Shown: in pieces, positions 9,029 to 18,060 of the stretch
Position numbering within the stretch: the first letter of the stretch is position 1
How the letters are laid out: each line of letters starts with the position of its first letter
Notes under the pieces: generated by a model
Database searches by the model: none
What the model was told of the DNA's origin: nothing
Seen by the model: only the letters and a program-made list of their open reading frames with translations
Source: Chlorops oryzae
Taxonomy: Eukaryota > Arthropoda > Insecta > Diptera > Chloropidae
DNA length: 64,000 bases
NCBI GenBank assembly: GCA_020466095.1
Contig: CM035808.1
Coordinates: forward strand, 29,276,959 to 29,340,958
Direction: 5' to 3'
Program-made: the position numbers and the translations under genes

Positions 9029-12000
9029 TTATAGTTGATAATATATTTCAGTGGATTTTAGGTATTGTATAAGTTTGTTTGTATTTTCTAGGTTTGGGTT
9101 GGCGATGCAGCTGAGAGGGTTCATGTTTTTGAATATTCTTGCCTTGTGTTGAGTAAGTGCTGGACAGTTGCAAAGTAGATGTTCGATGTTGATATTTGTA
9201 GCAATTTGGCAGAAGGGACATGTGTGTGGAGTATTGGGATCTAGGTAGTGTTGGTGTGTTAGTTTGGTATGTCCTAAGCGTAGTCTAATGATTTTTATCT
9301 CTTCCGTTCTTTTCAGGTGGTGTTTGTGCAGATAATCAGATAAGTGGGTGTTGTTTGAATTCATATTTTTATACCATTCGTTGCAGTGTGTGAGGGTGTT
9401 AATTTTTATATTGTTTAGTTTTCCTTTTAGATATTTATTTATATCTGTTATGTTGTTGTTGGTGGTGTATATGAGTGGATATTTGAGAGCCATTTTGGCT
9501 GTTTGATCGGCTAGTTCGTTACCTTCAATATTTGAATGTCCAGGTACCCAAAGTATCTTTATTTTAGGTGCTAGGTGTGTGAGTAATGACCTTATGGTTG
9601 TGGGATAAATGTTTTTGTTGTTTTTGTTTAAAATTGAGTCTAATGCTCCTAATGAGTCGGAGCATATGATTATTTTGCCTCTTATTTTTCTAGCAATTTC
9701 GATGGCTTTTAGGATGGCGATGGTTTCTGCTGAGAGGATCGATGAATATGGTGGAAGGCTTCCGAAAAGAAGAATTTCGGTTTCTTTGGTTATGGCAAAT
9801 GTTGTGATGTCGTTTTGTTTGGATCCGTCAGTATATATGAATGTGTGGTTTTTGTGTTGATTTTTAATATGTGCAAATGCTTTTTTGTAGACCACTGTGC
9901 TTGTGTGTTGTTTGTTGTATGTTCTGAGTGATGTGTCTATAAGTTCTTTTGGAAGAAGCCATGGAGGTTGACTTTTTTGAGACTTTATTGGACGGAAGGG
10001 AAGATTGTTTTCTTTACAGGAAAGAATGGTGCGGTGTATTGCTGAGATTGGTTTTTTTTTGAGTTTATGTTTCGTGCATATTTTGTATATGGGTGTGTCT
10101 TGACAGTGTAGTATATTTTTGATGAGTTTGGATGTGAGGAAGTCTCGTTTGAGTTCTATGTTTGGGATATTTGATTCGTATAGCATGTTGTTAATTGGTG
10201 TTGATCTGTAAGCTCCTAGAGTTAGGCGAATGGCTGCGTTAAATTTCGATTTTATTTTATTTAATGTACCTTTAGATGTGTATCCGTATAGGAATAGCCC
10301 ATAGTCGATTTTAGCTATAAGTATGGTTTTTGTTAGTGTTAGGAGTGTGCTTGTGCTGCAGTAGAATTTTGGGTTGGCTAGACATTTGATGATGTCAAGT
10401 TTTTTTGAAAGTGATGGGAGTAAGCTGTTTATGTGTGTGTTCCATTTGTATTTGTTGTTTAAAGTTAGACCTAGTATTTTCAGTGACCTTACATCTGGGA
10501 TTTGAGTATTATTGCAGTGTAAAGTAAAGTTGCAATTTTGTTTTCTGCAGATGTGAAGATGTTGGCATTTAGTTGGTGAAAGTAGAGCTCCTGAATAGAG
10601 ACCCCAGTTGTGGATATCCTGGAAGAGTGCGTCAATATCTAGTTGTCCATTTGTGACTTTTTTCGGATTTACGATGAGGAGAAAGTCGTCGGCGTAGGCG
10701 GAGAGATTAATTTCTTTATGTAAGGTTATTATGGTTGCTAATTTGTTGTATGCTATGAGGAATAATATGACTGATATGGGTGAGCCTTGTGGTATACCGT
10801 TATTTAATGGGTAGATTGTTGAGTGCTGTTGTCCTGCTCTAACTAAAATTTTCCTTTTTGTCATAAAATTTTTTACATATCTCGTGATTTTCGGCCCAAT
10901 TTTCCATTTGTATAATTTTTCCAGTATCGTATGTATGCCCACTCGATCGAATGCTCTTGCGAAATCAAGAGAGATGAGTGACGCGTGTTTATTGGAGGCG
11001 AGCAACTTTGTTATCATATAGTCTGTGTAGATCAGACTATCTGTAGTAGATTTGCCAGGTTTGAATCCAAATTGATGCTTGTGAAGTAGCTTGTTTTGTA
11101 TAGCAAACCACCAAATTCTTTTAGCTATTATTTTGTCTAACGTTTTTGCTATACAGCAGTTTAGAGATATAGGTCTGTATGATGTTGTAAGTGTTTTATC
11201 TGCTTTAGGTTTTAAGATGGGAATGACTAGGCTTGTTTTGTATGATTGTGGTATATGGCTATTGAGTATGTTGTTATAATGTTGTACGATTCGATTTTGG
11301 AGGGATTTAGAGCTGTTTTTTATCATTGGATATGATATTCGGTTGAGGCCTGGGGTGTGCCCTTTTAAGGTTTGGAGTGCTGATAAAAATTCTATTGTGG
11401 TGATGTCTTTTTCTATAAGTTGGGCTGTTGGGGATGGGATGTAGTTGGGTTGGTTGAGTTGGTATTTCGTAGTTAAAAATTCTTGGCTAAAATTGGTGTC
11501 TCGGGATAAATTCGACCAGTGTTGTGCAAAACTATTTGCTATTTCGTATTTTGATGTTGATATATGTTGGTTTGAGGGATTTTGTATGCAGTGGATGTGT
11601 TTAGTAGGGTTTAGACCGCAGAAACGTTTAATGTTGGACCAGATTTTCGTTGATGGTGTGCGTGGGCTAATTTCGGAGGTGAATTCTATTGTGGCTTTTA
11701 TTTTGGAATTTTTAATTTCTCTTCGGAACCTTGCATTTTCCCGTCTGAAATTTATTATATTTTCAGTTGTTATATTACGTTTAAGGGTTTGAAATGCTGT
11801 TTTTTTGGTTTTCTGAAGTTTTTCTAAGTTTTTGTTCCACCATGGTACTACGTGTGTTTTTTTTTTGCCGGGACATGTCTGTGGTATGCTGTGGTGGGCA
11901 CTTTGGAGAATTATCTTGTTAATTACAGCTGCTTCCTTATTTGTGTTTGTGCTTGTGGATTTCATGTAATTGAGTTCGTGTGAATATTCATAGAATTTCT

Positions 12001-12700
12001 CCCAATTTGCTTCTTTTGTTTTGAATGATGGTCTGGTGTAATTGTGAGTTGTTTCTGGAAAGAGTGATATTAGGATTGGATAGTGGTCGCTGCCATAGAG
12101 GTTTTTAAGGATTTTCCAATTTGTGAAGGGTGTAATTTGTGGCGAACATAATGAGATGTCAATGTGTGTGAATGTGTTGTGTGTAGTAAAATGTGTTGGA
12201 GATTTGTCGTTTAAGATGATGAGGTGGGATTCGTCGATAAATGTCGTTAATTTTTTCCCTCTTTTGTTAGCACGAGGTGAACCCCAGTTGGGATGCCAAC
12301 TGTTAAAGTCACCGGTAATTACTATTGGGGTGTTCTGTGATATGAATGTGCTAGTAAGGTCTGTGTGTGAGAATGCTTTGTTTGGTGAGATGTATGTTGA
12401 GAAAATGGTTATGCTGAGTTTTGATTTGATTTTGATTGCAAGAGTTTCAAGTGTATCATTTATGTTTTCTTGTGTGTATTGAATTGAATTGTGTATAAGG
12501 AATGCAACTCCTCCAAATCTGTTAGATGGTTGATTGGTGATTAGATTATAGTTGACGGGTGTTGGTATAGCGTGTGTGGATGTTATGTGAGTTTCTTGAA
12601 GTGAAATTATTTGTGGACAGTGTTTTTTTATTATTGTAAGTAGCTCGTTATAGTTGTTTTTGTATCCTTTTATATTCCATTGGATGATTTTTAATGTCAT
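9029..12700 (-). CDS. I-clade retrotransposon ORF2 polyprotein (EN-RT-RNase H)
   Basis: A 1223-codon frame from ATG at 12700 to TAA. Domains in order: apurinic-like endonuclease at about 1-215, with IIQWNIKGY (N9), LQETH (E36), GDFNSWHPNWG (D131) and SDHYPI (D205/H206); reverse transcriptase at about 490-760, with LDFARAFDR (578-586), GIPQGSP (635-641) and the catalytic YADD (669-672); RNase H at about 950-1070, with the set D958 (TDGS), E992, D1015 (CSDS) and D1065 (ELADQTAK). A C-terminal CPFC…H…C cysteine motif lies at about 1161-1179. It nicks the target and reverse-transcribes the element RNA there. RNase H plus this layout defines the I clade. It is somewhat longer than the Drosophila I-factor ORF2. 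All key residues are present. Confidence 0.96.
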   Translation of the reverse strand: MTLKIIQWNIKGYKNNYNELLTIIKKHCPQIISLQETHITSTHAIPTPVNYNLITNQPSNRFGGVAFLIHNSIQYTQENINDTLETLAIKIKSKLSITIFSTYISPNKAFSHTDLTSTFISQNTPIVITGDFNSWHPNWGSPRANKRGKKLTTFIDESHLIILNDKSPTHFTTHNTFTHIDISLCSPQITPFTNWKILKNLYGSDHYPILISLFPETTHNYTRPSFKTKEANWEKFYEYSHELNYMKSTSTNTNKEAAVINKIILQSAHHSIPQTCPGKKKTHVVPWWNKNLEKLQKTKKTAFQTLKRNITTENIINFRRENARFRREIKNSKIKATIEFTSEISPRTPSTKIWSNIKRFCGLNPTKHIHCIQNPSNQHISTSKYEIANSFAQHWSNLSRDTNFSQEFLTTKYQLNQPNYIPSPTAQLIEKDITTIEFLSALQTLKGHTPGLNRISYPMIKNSSKSLQNRIVQHYNNILNSHIPQSYKTSLVIPILKPKADKTLTTSYRPISLNCCIAKTLDKIIAKRIWWFAIQNKLLHKHQFGFKPGKSTTDSLIYTDYMITKLLASNKHASLISLDFARAFDRVGIHTILEKLYKWKIGPKITRYVKNFMTKRKILVRAGQQHSTIYPLNNGIPQGSPISVILFLIAYNKLATIITLHKEINLSAYADDFLLIVNPKKVTNGQLDIDALFQDIHNWGLYSGALLSPTKCQHLHICRKQNCNFTLHCNNTQIPDVRSLKILGLTLNNKYKWNTHINSLLPSLSKKLDIIKCLANPKFYCSTSTLLTLTKTILIAKIDYGLFLYGYTSKGTLNKIKSKFNAAIRLTLGAYRSTPINNMLYESNIPNIELKRDFLTSKLIKNILHCQDTPIYKICTKHKLKKKPISAIHRTILSCKENNLPFRPIKSQKSQPPWLLPKELIDTSLRTYNKQHTSTVVYKKAFAHIKNQHKNHTFIYTDGSKQNDITTFAITKETEILLFGSLPPYSSILSAETIAILKAIEIARKIRGKIIICSDSLGALDSILNKNNKNIYPTTIRSLLTHLAPKIKILWVPGHSNIEGNELADQTAKMALKYPLIYTTNNNITDINKYLKGKLNNIKINTLTHCNEWYKNMNSNNTHLSDYLHKHHLKRTEEIKIIRLRLGHTKLTHQHYLDPNTPHTCPFCQIATNINIEHLLCNCPALTQHKARIFKNMNPLSCIANPNLENTNKLIQYLKSTEIYYQL

Positions 12701-12757
12701 ATTGCGTGAATTAAAATTGGGAAAGGTTTTATATATATATATATATATTTTTTTTAT

Positions 12758-14038
12758 TTATAGGATGTCGCTATCACTGTTGTCCGTCGAGTTTTTGTTG
12801 TTTTTGTTTGAAAGTTTTATTTTTTTGGCACTACTGTCTTTGTTGATTTTTGGTTTTGCATCGGTTGATAGTTTGTTTGGTTTACCTTTTGGGTAAATTT
12901 GTAGTTGCAGATCTGATGATATTTTTGATAAGTAATCATATGAGATGTTGTCTTCGTTTGTTAAAGTATCCATTGGTTCAGTTAGGTAGTCATTATGTGT
13001 TACTATTTGTCTTGCACTGTGTTGGTAGGTCGTGGGCTTCTGTAGGTTGCTGGTTTTTTGGTTTGATAGGTTATTTGACGGATGTGTTCTTTGTTGAGTT
13101 GTTGCCGCTTTGTTTTTATTCGAAATGTTGATTGCTGTTTGACTGGTTGAATGATTGGTTTGTGTGTTTGATTTTTGTTGTTGTGTAGTGTTGGCTAATG
13201 ATTTTGCGAATGTTGTTGGTAATTGTGGGTTGTGTCGGGTGTGGTATATAAAGAGTGCTGTTTTGTGGTCTACTTTTTCAATGGTTTTAATGGCTGTAAT
13301 TTCTTTTTGTTTAATGAAAGCGGGGCATGTTTTTTCAAAAGGGCTATGCTTGTTTGTATCGATGTCGTATTTGCAGTTTATGCAATTTTTTTCTTTAACG
13401 CAGATTTCGTTTTCCTTTGTGTGTGCTTCTTCTGAGCAGTTTCTGCATATTTGATTGCTTTTGCATGTAGGCGTTGGATGTCCAAAGCGTAGGCAGTTTT
13501 TGCATCGGAGTGGAAGGGGAATGTAGGGGCGAACGGTTACTGTTTCGTAGCCGATTGCGATTTTTTCGGGGAGCGTATGTGATCCGAAAGTAATGATAAT
13601 GAGACCGGTTTCAATAAGGATATTATTTTCATTTTTTAGAATTTTTCGTACTTCAATTATATTTTGATTTTTTAATTCATCTAGAATTGTTTTTTCATCA
13701 ATGTGTCGTAAGTCGTTAGAGTAAATTACTCCTTTTGCCGTGTTGAGCGTTTTGTGTTCTGTTGCACTGACTTCGATATCGCCTATTTGTTTAATTTTAA
13801 GTAATTTGTTTGCCTGTGTAGAATTTTTTGTCTTTACTAGCAACGTACCTGCTCTTGTTTTTTTGCAAGCTTCGACTTCGTCTCCGCAGGTGTAATCGAT
13901 GACCTTTTTTATTATAAACGGTGAAACGCTTTCGAATGATTTGTTGTCTTTTCTGTTTATTATGATGAATTTAGGTTCGTTATTGTTGTAGTTGTTTTTG
14001 CTTTGGAATAGTTTTTGAATGTCTGGTGGAAGCGGCAT
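12758..14038 (-). CDS. I-clade retrotransposon ORF1 (gag-like nucleic-acid binding)
   Basis: A 426-codon frame from ATG at 14038 (MPLPPDIQKLF) to TAA at 12758-12760, close to the length of I-factor ORF1. Residues 20-175 form a mixed domain that ends in VTVRPYIPLPLRCKNC, the usual lead-in to gag-like zinc knuckles. Three cysteine knuckles follow: C179-C182-H187-C192, a second starting at C198-C201-H206, and a variant at about 219-238. The C-terminal third is low-complexity, rich in Asn, Thr, Gln and Ser, with a Lys/Asp-rich end. The protein is expected to coat the element RNA and form the ribonucleoprotein used with ORF2. ORF2 starts 57 bp downstream, so it may depend on reinitiation. Confidence 0.95.
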   Translation of the reverse strand: MPLPPDIQKLFQSKNNYNNNEPKFIIINRKDNKSFESVSPFIIKKVIDYTCGDEVEACKKTRAGTLLVKTKNSTQANKLLKIKQIGDIEVSATEHKTLNTAKGVIYSNDLRHIDEKTILDELKNQNIIEVRKILKNENNILIETGLIIITFGSHTLPEKIAIGYETVTVRPYIPLPLRCKNCLRFGHPTPTCKSNQICRNCSEEAHTKENEICVKEKNCINCKYDIDTNKHSPFEKTCPAFIKQKEITAIKTIEKVDHKTALFIYHTRHNPQLPTTFAKSLANTTQQQKSNTQTNHSTSQTAINISNKNKAATTQQRTHPSNNLSNQKTSNLQKPTTYQHSARQIVTHNDYLTEPMDTLTNEDNISYDYLSKISSDLQLQIYPKGKPNKLSTDAKPKINKDSSAKKIKLSNKNNKNSTDNSDSDIL

Positions 14039-14623
14039 TTTTGTGCTTTGGGCTTGAGCCCGTTTTCACTGTTTTTCTTTACACTTGTTCTTTTTTTTTT
14101 TTTTACTCGCACTTTTTTATTGTTTTTTATTTGAGAGAGGGACTTTGTTAGCACTTTAGGCTATGTTTTTGTTTTTGCAACGACTGTTTTGGTGCGCTTA
14201 ATTACACTTTTTTTTTTCACACGTCTTGGCTGAGTGAGTTTCAGAGTGGAACTGATTTTAACTATTATATAGAAATAAGTTGTTTAAAAAATCAGTAGTA
14301 ACTACAAATTAATTTTTTCTCATAATAATGTACATATATGTATATCTCATAATAATGTTATATTTTTTCTTGGTTTCCCGCCATTTGTGCTGCTGACAAT
14401 TCCTGAAATGCTGGTCATTAACATATGTTTCACTAGACATGTGCAGTTAAAATCGATAGATAATCGGAAAAAAAATCGAATTTGCTTCGCATCTTTTAAA
14501 GATGCGCAGAAGATGCGGTTCAGGATACAACAACAATTGCATGTAAATTCACACCGCATCTTTCCGCATCTTGCCAAAATACTGAAAGATGCTAGATGCG
14601 GTTATAGTGGAAACGGCCTCTAA

Positions 14624-14839
14624 TACGGGAACAGTTTTTGGGTAAAATTGGGCAGTTTTGTGTAGTTTCGTATAGTACGGGAACAGACCTATACGTGTTA
14701 GCAGCAAGAATGGGAGTTTGAATGTTGCTCTCGCTGCGGTCAGGCCTCATTTCGTCATCGTCAGCTTTTATGGGCGCAGGCAGTTGCATTGAGGGGGCGG
14801 CATTACCATTTGGTTTTGTTGCTGCGTCTGTTTCTAGTT
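14624..14839 (-). other. Unassigned flank with possible coding fragment before the gap
   Basis: From the gap leftwards the minus strand stays open and has a protein-like composition, reading DAATKPNGNAAPSMQLPAPI, then DDDEMRPDRSESN, then TPILAANT. A GTATAG follows AACAC near 14697 and could be a splice donor. Beyond it, TACGGGAACAG occurs twice (14625 and about 14676), the second within an imperfect palindrome CGTATAG…CTATACG; that looks like transposon end sequence. This could be an internal exon of an unknown host gene cut by the gap, or part of a mobile element. I do not recognise the peptide. Confidence 0.3.
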
Positions 14840-14939
14840 NNNNNNNNNNNNNNNNNNNNNNNNNNNNNNNNNNNNNNNNNNNNNNNNNNNNNNNNNNNNN
14901 NNNNNNNNNNNNNNNNNNNNNNNNNNNNNNNNNNNNNNN
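14840..14939. other. Assembly gap of 100 N
   Basis: Exactly 100 N. This is the conventional placeholder for a join of unknown length, so sequence on the two sides need not be close in the genome. Frames reported across it are meaningless. Confidence 0.99.
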
Positions 14940-14999
14940 AATTATGTTTGTTCTTGTTCTTGTATTCTTGCGGGTTTGCCTATTAATCACGTATTGAGG

Positions 15000-15126
15000 A
15001 GGGGGTTTGATATATGCACTGATATCCTTAAATCCTTAATTAAGATCCGTTTATAAAGGCCTCAAATGATATTCATTTTTTTTTTTTAAATATTCAAATG
15101 CATACCTTTAGGTGCTGAATTTAAAT
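15000..15126. mobile_element. Truncated copy of a short MITE family
   Basis: 15100-15126 reads GCATACCTTTAGGTGCTGAA followed by TTTAAAT. This is the inverted end also found at 53303 (TTTAAATTCAGCACCTAG) and in divergent form at 17851-18060. Only one end is present; the other may be lost in the gap. The following 15130-15245 shares TTTTTTGTTCGCTCCAAAA and CTACCAAATATG with 53213-53260, extending the similarity between the loci. Confidence 0.45.
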
Positions 15127-15285
15127 ATTATCTTTTTTTCCCACTGGGAATTGATAGGAATTGAAATAAAATTAAAGAAAATCGAAGAAAAAAATCATTT
15201 TTTGTTCGCTCCAAAATAAATTCTACCAAATATGCAACATAAGGTAACTTACCCAAATAAGGCCATGCTAACAGTTTTTGCCACA

Positions 15286-15868
15286 AGGCTGGTCTCCAGT
15301 TCCCCAAGGAATGAAAAACTCCATATAAAAAAAGCCAAAGAAATGCTTAAGAAAATATTTCTTCAAGAAATTTTCTGCATGCAGTCCCCAGTTCGGCAAA
15401 AAAGTAGTACATATTTAATACGTTTTTTTGACATAAAATGTGCACGGTAACCCCGGCTATCAGCAGAAATAATTGCAAATGAATTGTTTCTTGGAGAAAT
15501 TTTGACAAGTGAGGTAGGTCAGTTGTGATTGTATAGAAATAGTGCATCCATTTTTCGGTTTTTTTTTTCAAAAAACATGGAGAAAAAACCCCCAAAAAAA
15601 CCAAAAATGCTTAATAAATTTCTCAAACGAGAATAAACGCGAATTAATATCGCTTGTTAAAGAGAGTAGAAGAATTTGCGCGCTTTTCATTCTGAACGTT
15701 TATAATCGCGCCTTTTTAATTTCTGTGTTTCGTTTCACTTTTTTGACACATGTGACATATGACAGATTGCCTCTGTTGCACTAAAAAGTTCTGTAGTACT
15801 ACCTTTTTTCCTCGAGAAAAAAATATAAAATTTCTGCTGACATTCCTTACCGAACTGGAGACCAGCCT
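15286..15868. mobile_element. Inverted-repeat element with GGCTGGTCTCCAGTT ends
   Basis: The left end AGGCTGGTCTCCAGTTC and its complement at 15852-15868 enclose 583 bp. ACA lies on both sides (15283-15285 and 15869-15871), a possible 3-bp duplication. The similarity continues outward (TTTTTGCCAC / GTGGCGAAAA) and inward (AAGGAATG), so the true border may be about 12 bp further out. No coding region is recognisable. A smaller inverted pair (AACCTAGTTTA / TAAACTAGGTT) sits at 15927-15995. Confidence 0.45.
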
Positions 15869-15995
15869 ACAGTGGCGAAAATTGGTTAAACTTAAAGAGA
15901 GTTTGGATCTTAGGCTCATAGTCTCCAACCTAGTTTAAACTATTTGAAGGTTTAAACTTTCAAATGAGAGTCTTCAGGAGAAATTAAACTAGGTT

Positions 15996-16932
15996 TATTA
16001 ATTATATATGAAAATTTTTTTAAATTTCAAATATAGCCAAAGTATTTTTTTGACATAAGCTGGCATGAAGACTAAGGGAATATATTAGACAATTTAAACA
16101 TTCGAAGCGCTTAAACCGAGTCGAAGACTACGACCCTTAATTCCTTTTATTTAACCTTTTCTTTATCCGAAAATGTAAAAACAAGTACAAAAAAGTGTTT
16201 AGAAGTATTCATTTGAGACATTTTAGAAATTGTCCTTTTTTTGCCATATTAGGAACCCCATGTCTAAATAAGGCCCAATGCTGATTGCTCCCAAAAACGT
16301 GCGAAAAAATAAAGAAAAATATAAAACTATTATCTGATTTCATTGTAAATGTTGTTTGAGATCAAAAATTAAAATAAATACTCTGCACAGCTCTTCTTAT
16401 ATAAAATAATATTATTAAAATTCAACGTTGTATATTCAAGTACAAGGCATTTTCGATAATATTTTTGTTAACTTGCTGTCCATTGCAGTGAAAGGCTTTC
16501 TTTCTCATTGTTTTTAACTGCTTGGTATATTAAGGTCCATTTAGGGCCTCCAAAAAATTTTTTTTAAGAATCAGTTGCAAGGTGACTATTGTGGGCCTTA
16601 TTAAGACCACTCAATATAATTTCTTCGACAACGTTTTATTCGGAATACATCAAAGCCAGGGTTTTTCTCCCAACCTTTTTATTTTGAATAAAGTCCGACT
16701 TTTGGTATGGGCATCAAGACTTTACAAAATGATCAACAACTTTTAGAAAAACGTTGTTTTTGTTCTCACGCAAAATTATATCAAGCACGTTGTTTTCACT
16801 TCTTCCGACTTTGTTGGACGATAACTATTCACTCAGCTACGCAATCGAAGCAATTTTTTTTGCTTTGTGAAGTAAATATAAGCCCTTTAGAACATGCCAT
16901 ATATCATTATGCTGGGAGTGCTAGAAATATTA
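15996..16932. other. No gene seen
   Basis: AT-rich sequence without convincing frames or repeats. The 86-codon plus-strand frame at 16707-16967 runs into the adjoining mariner end and has no recognisable motif. Confidence 0.5.
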
Positions 16933-17738
16933 GTGTAGTAAAAAGAAATCCATTATTTTTGCATTAAATTGAGGGCTTTATTTAAGATAGTTAGAATGAC
17001 CCGATTTAGGTCAAATATGCGCCGTTTTGTTCGATAACTTGTTGCCATTTAAAGGTAATTTCATTATGCCTCTCTCATAGAAGCCTCGTTCCTTTAAATT
17101 TTAAAGAGTTTCAAGGGAGATATAGTAATAATTTAATTTTAAACAAAGCAAAATTTTCCTGGCCTAAACCTGGTTGGCCATTTCCGGGTTACCGGTTTCG
17201 ACACGACCTTTTTCCTTTTTTAAACCCCTTTTTACCAGTAAACCGTTCAAAAGGGTGATTTTTTGGGTTAGAGCTTGCAATGGAAATTGTCTTAGGTTTT
17301 TTTGCTTAACCGTGGGAAAAAAAGATTCTTTTATCCGTTATTAAATGGTTCCAAATTTTTTTGGCAACAGCTCTTTTAATAAAAATTTTAAATACGGTGG
17401 ATATAATTTCCAGATTTTTCGAAATTTTGAAATTGGCCTTCCATGCGTGGGCTCCTTCTCAAGTTACCGCGGAATAAAACCAAAATTGGCTATTTTTTAA
17501 GATCAGGTCCAAAACCTATTCCTTTTAGCCCCTCTTTTTTCTCCCTTATCGAAAAAAACGTTTCAATTTTTTTTGTGATGTCCACTTTGAAATCTCAAAC
17601 AAAATGAATCAACAATAAAAAAGTGTCAAAAAATTTTTATAAGAACTTGTCACTTTCTTGCCCCTGCGAAACACATCGGACATACAAGCGGGTAATAAAT
17701 AAGCCCTTTGGAAAAATAATGGAATTCTTTTTTAATAA
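16933..17738 (-). mobile_element. Internally deleted, decayed mariner (same family as 37.2 kb)
   Basis: It begins after TA with GTGTAGTAAAAAGAAATCC, identical to the left end of the 37221-38500 mariner. The next 170 bp, the C-terminal end of the transposase on the minus strand, also match closely. Further right the match is patchy, with many indels (for example the stretches corresponding to the second helix-turn-helix region), until a degenerate right end (GAAAAATAATGGAATTCTTT) near 17710-17738. It is about 800 bp against 1280 bp for the better copy. No usable frame remains. Confidence 0.8.
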
Positions 17739-17850
17739 TATTTTTTGAAAATCGGGCCTTGCAATGGCGTTGGCCTTATTTGGCTGAACCACCTTATTAA
17801 CAATTTTGCTTTTATTGGGGAAAAAATAGTTAATAGGGCAACGGAAATTA

Positions 17851-18060
17851 CTTAAATTGAGCTCCTAGATGTATGCTTTTGATTATTTAAAAACTAATAT
17901 ATGTAATTTAAAGACTTTATCAATGCTTGAGGCTTTAAACAGATTCACACAACATCTAAAATCCTTGTTGAAGATGTTCTAAAATGGACAAAGCTACAAT
18001 AAGGAACCAATTTCTGACTATTTTCAATATTTATATCAGTATACTTTGAGGTTCCCAATC
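17851..18060. mobile_element. Short MITE, divergent copy
   Basis: The inverted ends AAATTGAGCTCCTAGATG… and …ATACTTTGAGGTTCCCAATC correspond to those at 53303-53536, and the interior shares GCTTTTGATTATTTAAAAAC, GATTCACACAAC and AATGGACAAAG with that copy. It is about 210 bp and non-coding. The family extends at least to the fragment at 15.1 kb. Confidence 0.5.

Larger units (their letters stand above)
8852..14254 (-). mobile_element. Full-length I-clade non-LTR retrotransposon
   Basis: The 5.4-kb element is inserted on the minus strand between two perfect copies of the 13-bp target ATTTTAACTATTA (8839-8851 and 14255-14267). Its 5' end (at 14254) reads CAGTTCCACTCTGAAACTC, reminiscent of the CAGTACCACTT start of the Drosophila I factor. 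The leader is about 216 bp. It is followed by ORF1, a 57-bp TA-rich spacer, ORF2, and a 177-bp 3' UTR that ends in an AATAAATAAATAA tail like the TAA tails of I elements. Both ORFs are open, so the insertion looks young and possibly still functional. I elements are transcribed from an internal promoter in the 5' leader; I infer the same here. Confidence 0.93.
8662..14620. mobile_element. PIF/Harbinger-type MITE, split by the I-clade retrotransposon
   Basis: The outer ends are inverted copies of GAGGCCGTTTCCACTATA…CGCATCT (about 27 bp, one mismatch). TAA flanks both sides (8659-8661 and 14621-14623), the 3-bp duplication typical of PIF/Harbinger. Leaving out 8852-14254 and one 13-bp duplication gives a MITE of about 544 bp. 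Its interior repeats the word GCATCTT in both orientations (8688-8760 and 14485-14595). It sits 98 bp beyond the N-terminal end of the Harbinger transposase remnant. Confidence 0.75.

Noticed and set aside
9609..13454. Plus-strand frames of 70-119 codons across 9.6-13.5 kb
   Set aside because: They are antisense to the well-supported retrotransposon ORF1 and ORF2 and carry no motif.
14592..14997. Frames running through the N run
   Set aside because: The gap has unknown sequence and length, so continuity is artificial.
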